DNA of 9,633 nt from Verrucomicrobiales bacterium (GTDB lineage Bacteria; Verrucomicrobiota; Verrucomicrobiia; Verrucomicrobiales; Akkermansiaceae): positions 1-9,633 of the forward strand of contig DPWT01000287.1 in assembly GCA_003527555.1 (NCBI GenBank), in the 5' to 3' direction. Below the pieces are notes generated by a model that had not been told where the DNA came from, searched no databases, and was given only the letters and a program-made list of their open reading frames with translations. The position numbers were made by a program, and so were the translations under genes. How positions within the stretch are numbered: position 1 is the first letter of the stretch; every line of letters begins with the position of its first letter. Positions 6,949 to 9,633 of this stretch are shown one piece after another.

Positions 6949-6981
6949 GGCGTAAAAAATAATGTTCTAATCGTTGATTTT

Positions 6982-8160
6982 ATGAACAATGATTCCGTGC
7001 CTAAAAATTCACTATGCCAAAAGGAGGAACCTACGCTGAGTCTTATCCTAGGTGAGCAACCATTTGCTCTATCGGATGGCGGCTTCATCCCTCATGTAGA
7101 AGTGATCTACCAGACTTGGGGGACGTTGAATCAAGACAAGTCTAACGCGATTTTACTAACCCATGCCCTTTCAGGGTCTCACCACGCATCTGGGTATAAT
7201 CCATCGATTCCACAGGCGGGGGGGCTATGGAGTGAAGAATTACATCAAGGATGGTGGGATGATTTTATCGGCCCGGGCAAGGCGTTGGATACGGATCAGT
7301 ATTTTATTGTCAGTGCCAACTATCTTGGCGGCTGTTACGGCACTACTGGGCCGCGTAGTATCAATCCAGAAACAGGAAAAGCTTACGGTAAAGAATTCCC
7401 ACAGCTTTCTGTCAGCGATCAGGTAAAGATGCAGATTGCTCTACTGGATGCTCTTGGCATTGATAAATTACACGCATCCATAGGGCCATCTGTCGGTGGC
7501 TTAGTTACGTTGTCGTTGGCCACGCTTTACCCTGATCGGGTTAAAACTGTCATTCCAATTGCCAGTGGAATGAAGACAACAGTATTAAATCGCTTAATAC
7601 TTTTCGAGCAAATCCTTGCCATAGAAAACGATCCCCACTTCAATGGTGGTAACTATTATGATGGGCCACACCCTGATTATGGTCTCGCTCTGGCGCGAAT
7701 GATCTCACACAAGACATTTGTGCACCTTGATGCTATTGAACAACGTGCACGACAGGAGGTGCGCCAAGATGATGAGTCCCTTGCATGGTATCGTGTGCAG
7801 GATACATTTCAGAGCTATATGCTGCACCAGGGTAAAAAATTTGTTAAGCGATTTGATGCAAATACCTACTTACGCATCATTGACATGTGGTCACGCTACG
7901 ATGCATGTAAAGAGGCAGGCGTATCATCCCCCAAAGAGCTTTTCCGCCCTTGTAGTGAGCATGGGCAAAAGTTTCTCGTCTTCAGCATTGATTCTGATTT
8001 TTGTTTTTACCCAGAGGAGCAGGCAGAGATTGTAAATGGGCTAGAGAAGGCAGGTGTGGATACCATGCACATTACCGTGCACTCAGACAAAGGGCACGAT
8101 TCATTCTTGCTAGAGTCGGCGTTGTACACGCCACATATTGCTTACGCGTTGTCATCTTGA
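6982..8160 (+). CDS. metX: Homoserine O-acetyltransferase (MetX), alpha/beta-hydrolase fold
   Basis: The enzyme acylates the hydroxyl of L-homoserine using acetyl-CoA, the committed step to methionine by the sulfhydrylation route; it is cytosolic. The N-terminal core shows VIYQTWGTLN, HALSGSHHA (61-69), GWWDDFIGPGKALDTDQYFIV (90-110, a hallmark stretch) and NYLGGCYGTTGP (113-124). The triad is nucleophile Ser170 in GPSVGG, Asp339 in SIDSDFCFYP and His372 in GHDSF. The lid region is divergent but recognisable (SDPxFxGGxYY-like at 216-226, SYMLHQGKKFVKRFDANTYL at 278-297). The length of 392 aa is normal. The nucleophile elbow has Pro-Ser-Val where most MetX have Gly-Ser-Met/Leu. The start is ATG at 6982 without a Shine-Dalgarno. 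An AGGAGG lies inside the ORF at 7022-7027, but no standard start codon follows it. No metY is adjacent. Acetyl versus succinyl specificity cannot be settled by eye. Confidence 0.94.
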   Translation: MNNDSVPKNSLCQKEEPTLSLILGEQPFALSDGGFIPHVEVIYQTWGTLNQDKSNAILLTHALSGSHHASGYNPSIPQAGGLWSEELHQGWWDDFIGPGKALDTDQYFIVSANYLGGCYGTTGPRSINPETGKAYGKEFPQLSVSDQVKMQIALLDALGIDKLHASIGPSVGGLVTLSLATLYPDRVKTVIPIASGMKTTVLNRLILFEQILAIENDPHFNGGNYYDGPHPDYGLALARMISHKTFVHLDAIEQRARQEVRQDDESLAWYRVQDTFQSYMLHQGKKFVKRFDANTYLRIIDMWSRYDACKEAGVSSPKELFRPCSEHGQKFLVFSIDSDFCFYPEEQAEIVNGLEKAGVDTMHITVHSDKGHDSFLLESALYTPHIAYALSS

Positions 8161-8206
8161 AAAAATGCGTAACGTAATAAAAATTGTGTTAAGGTTTAGT
8201 GAATTT

Positions 8207-9292
8207 ATGAAGCAAAAATATTCGGTTATAGTCATCGGAATTATAATGTTATTTCCCTGCACGTTTTCGCAAGATGATGACACACCAGAGCTTGGCCGTT
8301 CTTTTAAGAATCGTGCACTGGCGGCGATGAAGCACAGTGACCCGAAAAAGCGTAAGTCAGCGTATCGCACGTTCCAGCATCTCGGAAAAGGTGTTGTCAA
8401 AGACTACGCTGCTTTATTGCGCGAGTCTCAGCGATATCATCAGGCATCGATGCGCAACACCATGCGTGTCCGAGCCAATCCCTACATCGAGTTAGGCTTA
8501 GTAACTGATACTTTGGCTTCAGAGCGCGAACGGGTGATGGTGCTGATCCATACTGATTGGGAAAAAGATCCAGGAAAAATCCGTATGCTGGAAAATGAGA
8601 TGAAGGGGTTGAATCGCCATCACAGGAAAGTGATCAAGTTAGCACGTGCGAACAGCGACTCCATTGATGCAAAAATGCTAAGCGCAATGTCAGCACTTAA
8701 AGAGATTCAATGGGAACTCGTCAGTATCGAACGACTCGAAGATCATGACAACACCACGGAATTACCCGATCAGGATGAAATAGGAAACCTGGTGGCGGAT
8801 GATATTTTTGAAGTGGAGGATTGGTTAACTCGAGTGAAGCTGAAAAAAGAAGTGCTCGATGTTGCAAAGCGACTGGATGTGGCAAATCAACATAATGCCA
8901 ATAGTAAGTGGGCAAATGCCTCTCAGAAAAGTTTTTCTGATCACCTGAACGAACAGCGTGCAGTGATTGGTTTACATCCTCTGTTATTGGAAGAACGCCT
9001 TAGCGCTGCTGCGGGGGATCACTCCAGTGATATGAAGACACTAGGGTTTTTTGCTCACACATCTCCGGTGAACGGAAAAAAGAGTCCCGCGGATCGAGCT
9101 CGTATAGCAAAGTTCGCCGGAAGATGGACCGGTGAGAACATTTTTATGGGTTCAGCATCACCGACGGCCGCATACAACGCATGGTTCGGGTCTGACGGTC
9201 ACCGTTTTGTAATGTTCACACGCGGCGGATCTAATGTGGTAGGTGTGGGTGTTGTGGGTGGCCATTGGACGATGATGAATGGTAGAATGTGA
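8207..9292 (+). CDS. Secreted CAP-domain (SCP/PR-1-like) protein with a helical N-terminal domain
   Basis: I place the start at ATG 8207 because it gives a clean signal peptide: MKQK, a hydrophobic core YSVIVIGIIMLFPCTF, then likely cleavage after FSQ before DDD. In-frame ATG at 8165 and TTG at 8138 (overlapping metX) would put a long charged leader before it. The mature protein is 361 aa with its leader. Residues about 25-240 are charged and helical, with no family I recognise, and include a Lys-rich start (DPKKRKSAYRTF). Residues 243-361 form the CAP domain: LNEQRAVIGLHPLLLEERLS, AAAGDHSSDM, GFFAHTSP (His284), GEN (Glu310), DGHR (His332) and VGVGVVGGHWT. These give the His/Glu/His residues of the CAP cavity. 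CAP proteins outside eukaryotes are mostly exported and of unsettled function, so exported or periplasmic location is inferred. The gene follows metX by 46 bp on the same strand and may share its transcript. Confidence 0.86.
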   Translation: MKQKYSVIVIGIIMLFPCTFSQDDDTPELGRSFKNRALAAMKHSDPKKRKSAYRTFQHLGKGVVKDYAALLRESQRYHQASMRNTMRVRANPYIELGLVTDTLASERERVMVLIHTDWEKDPGKIRMLENEMKGLNRHHRKVIKLARANSDSIDAKMLSAMSALKEIQWELVSIERLEDHDNTTELPDQDEIGNLVADDIFEVEDWLTRVKLKKEVLDVAKRLDVANQHNANSKWANASQKSFSDHLNEQRAVIGLHPLLLEERLSAAAGDHSSDMKTLGFFAHTSPVNGKKSPADRARIAKFAGRWTGENIFMGSASPTAAYNAWFGSDGHRFVMFTRGGSNVVGVGVVGGHWTMMNGRM

Positions 9293-9301
9293 GTTATTCG
9301 T

Positions 9302-9326
9302 CTAATCGAACCTATGATTCCATTAG
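9302..9326 (+). terminator. Candidate terminator hairpin between convergent CAP and phoU genes
   Basis: CTAAT (9302-9306) pairs with ATTAG (9322-9326), and GAA (9308-9310) with TTC (9318-9320), separated by one C-C mismatch, around a 7-nt loop. It begins 9 bp after the CAP stop codon. The following T-run is short (CTTT), and the stem is AT-rich, so it would be a weak terminator. Confidence 0.35.
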
Positions 9327-9358
9327 CTTTAGATCAGGGGTGGTATGACAAGTATGCA

Positions 9359-9633
9359 TTATCCAATGTGGTCCTGAAGCGCCTCAGGAAGATTTCCTCC
9401 GTGACGGATATCGGTGGATGTTTCCTCAAAAATCACATCCTCAGCAATGTTGATGGAGAGATTTCCAGCACGTTCAAGCCAGCGGCAAATGAAGACAAGA
9501 TCTAGGTAGTCCCTGTACTGCTCGGTCTCGCCTTCAAGCTTTTTAGCAAAAAATCTCGAGATGGTCTTTTGGGTTTTCTTGAGTATTTTTTCACGCTCGA
9601 CGACGTCGAGAGCTAGTTCCGCATTGCTGTCGC
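9359..9633 (-). CDS. phoU: Phosphate transport system regulator PhoU, C-terminal part (cut by window edge)
   Basis: The reverse strand is open from the right edge to a TAA at 9361-9359 and encodes 90 residues; the start lies outside the window. The segment contains FICRWLERAGNLSINIAEDVIF followed by STDIRH, the C-terminal repeat signature of PhoU (usually CRHLERIADHATNIAEDV and a G-x-x-x-RH ending). Upstream helices include ELALDVVEREKI and EQYRDYLDLVF. PhoU is a cytosolic two-repeat helical protein that joins the PstSCAB transporter to PhoR signalling and restrains phosphate uptake and the Pho regulon. The metal motif ExxxD reads E-R-A-G-N here, with Asn in place of the last Asp (codon AAT). 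It is convergent with the CAP gene, 66 bp apart. pst or phoR/phoB genes would be expected beyond the window but are not visible. Confidence 0.88.
   Translation of the reverse strand, partial: DSNAELALDVVEREKILKKTQKTISRFFAKKLEGETEQYRDYLDLVFICRWLERAGNLSINIAEDVIFEETSTDIRHGGNLPEALQDHIG

Noticed and set aside
6895..6981. SAM or other riboswitch in the metX leader
   Set aside because: The gap is under 90 nt, and apart from the terminator hairpin I see no conserved aptamer core.
8138..8206. Upstream TTG (8138) or ATG (8165) as start of the CAP protein
   Set aside because: TTG overlaps metX and gives a long charged leader; ATG 8207 gives a standard signal peptide. ATG 8165 remains possible but is less likely.
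8246..8290. Lipoprotein signal (Cys after a hydrophobic stretch) in the CAP protein
   Set aside because: The residues before Cys are L-F-P, which do not fit a lipobox; ordinary signal peptidase cleavage after FSQ is more plausible.
9314..9505. 63-codon plus-strand reading frame at the right end
   Set aside because: It is the antisense shadow of the phoU coding sequence, and its start lies in the terminator-like hairpin.

Overview
The window is about 9.6 kb of a bacterial chromosome with moderate GC (roughly 45-48% by eye). It carries housekeeping and accessory genes and shows no sign of a complete phage, plasmid, CRISPR array or insertion sequence. The best taxonomic guess is a Verrucomicrobiota-like Gram-negative (Rubritalea/Akkermansia relatives). 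The reasons are an LptF/LptG-type permease, implying an outer membrane with LPS; a rhomboid protease with a small conserved-looking C-terminal tail; a DUF1844 protein; a CAP-domain protein with a long helical N-terminus; and few Shine-Dalgarno sequences in front of start codons. This is inference from protein style, not from a marker gene.

Layout from left to right. (1) An LptF/LptG-family LPS-export permease on the minus strand (5-1432). (2) Divergent from it across 63 bp is a plus-strand pair, a rhomboid intramembrane serine protease (1496-2401) and MazG nucleotide pyrophosphohydrolase (2410-3207). (3) Convergent with that pair, with only 9 bp between the stop codons, is a minus-strand pair: a two-domain M16 zinc peptidase (6088-3524) followed by a small DUF1844 protein (3483-3217). 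(4) A 395-bp gene-free stretch (6089-6483) follows. It contains a GC-richer segment that can fold into a closed structure of about 170 nt ending in a T6 run, a candidate small RNA. An AT-rich region with an inverted repeat comes next, just before a small helix-turn-helix/coiled-coil protein (6484-6894). (5) A strong intrinsic terminator (6917-6948) separates that protein from metX (6982-8160), which is followed closely by a secreted CAP-domain protein (8207-9292). (6) At the right edge, on the minus strand and cut by the window end, lies the C-terminal 90 residues of the phosphate regulator PhoU (9633-9359).

There is no single obvious pathway. The genes cover envelope biogenesis (Lpt permease), membrane and cytosolic proteolysis (rhomboid, M16), nucleotide-pool cleaning (MazG), methionine biosynthesis (MetX) and phosphate homeostasis (PhoU). 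The points most worth a second look are the structured intergenic RNA candidate, the terminator placed 33 bp before metX, the orphan transposase-OrfA-like regulator, the unrecorded partial PhoU with an Asp-to-Asn change in its metal motif, and the two extra N-terminal membrane segments of the Lpt permease. I saw no convincing new defence or mobile system.
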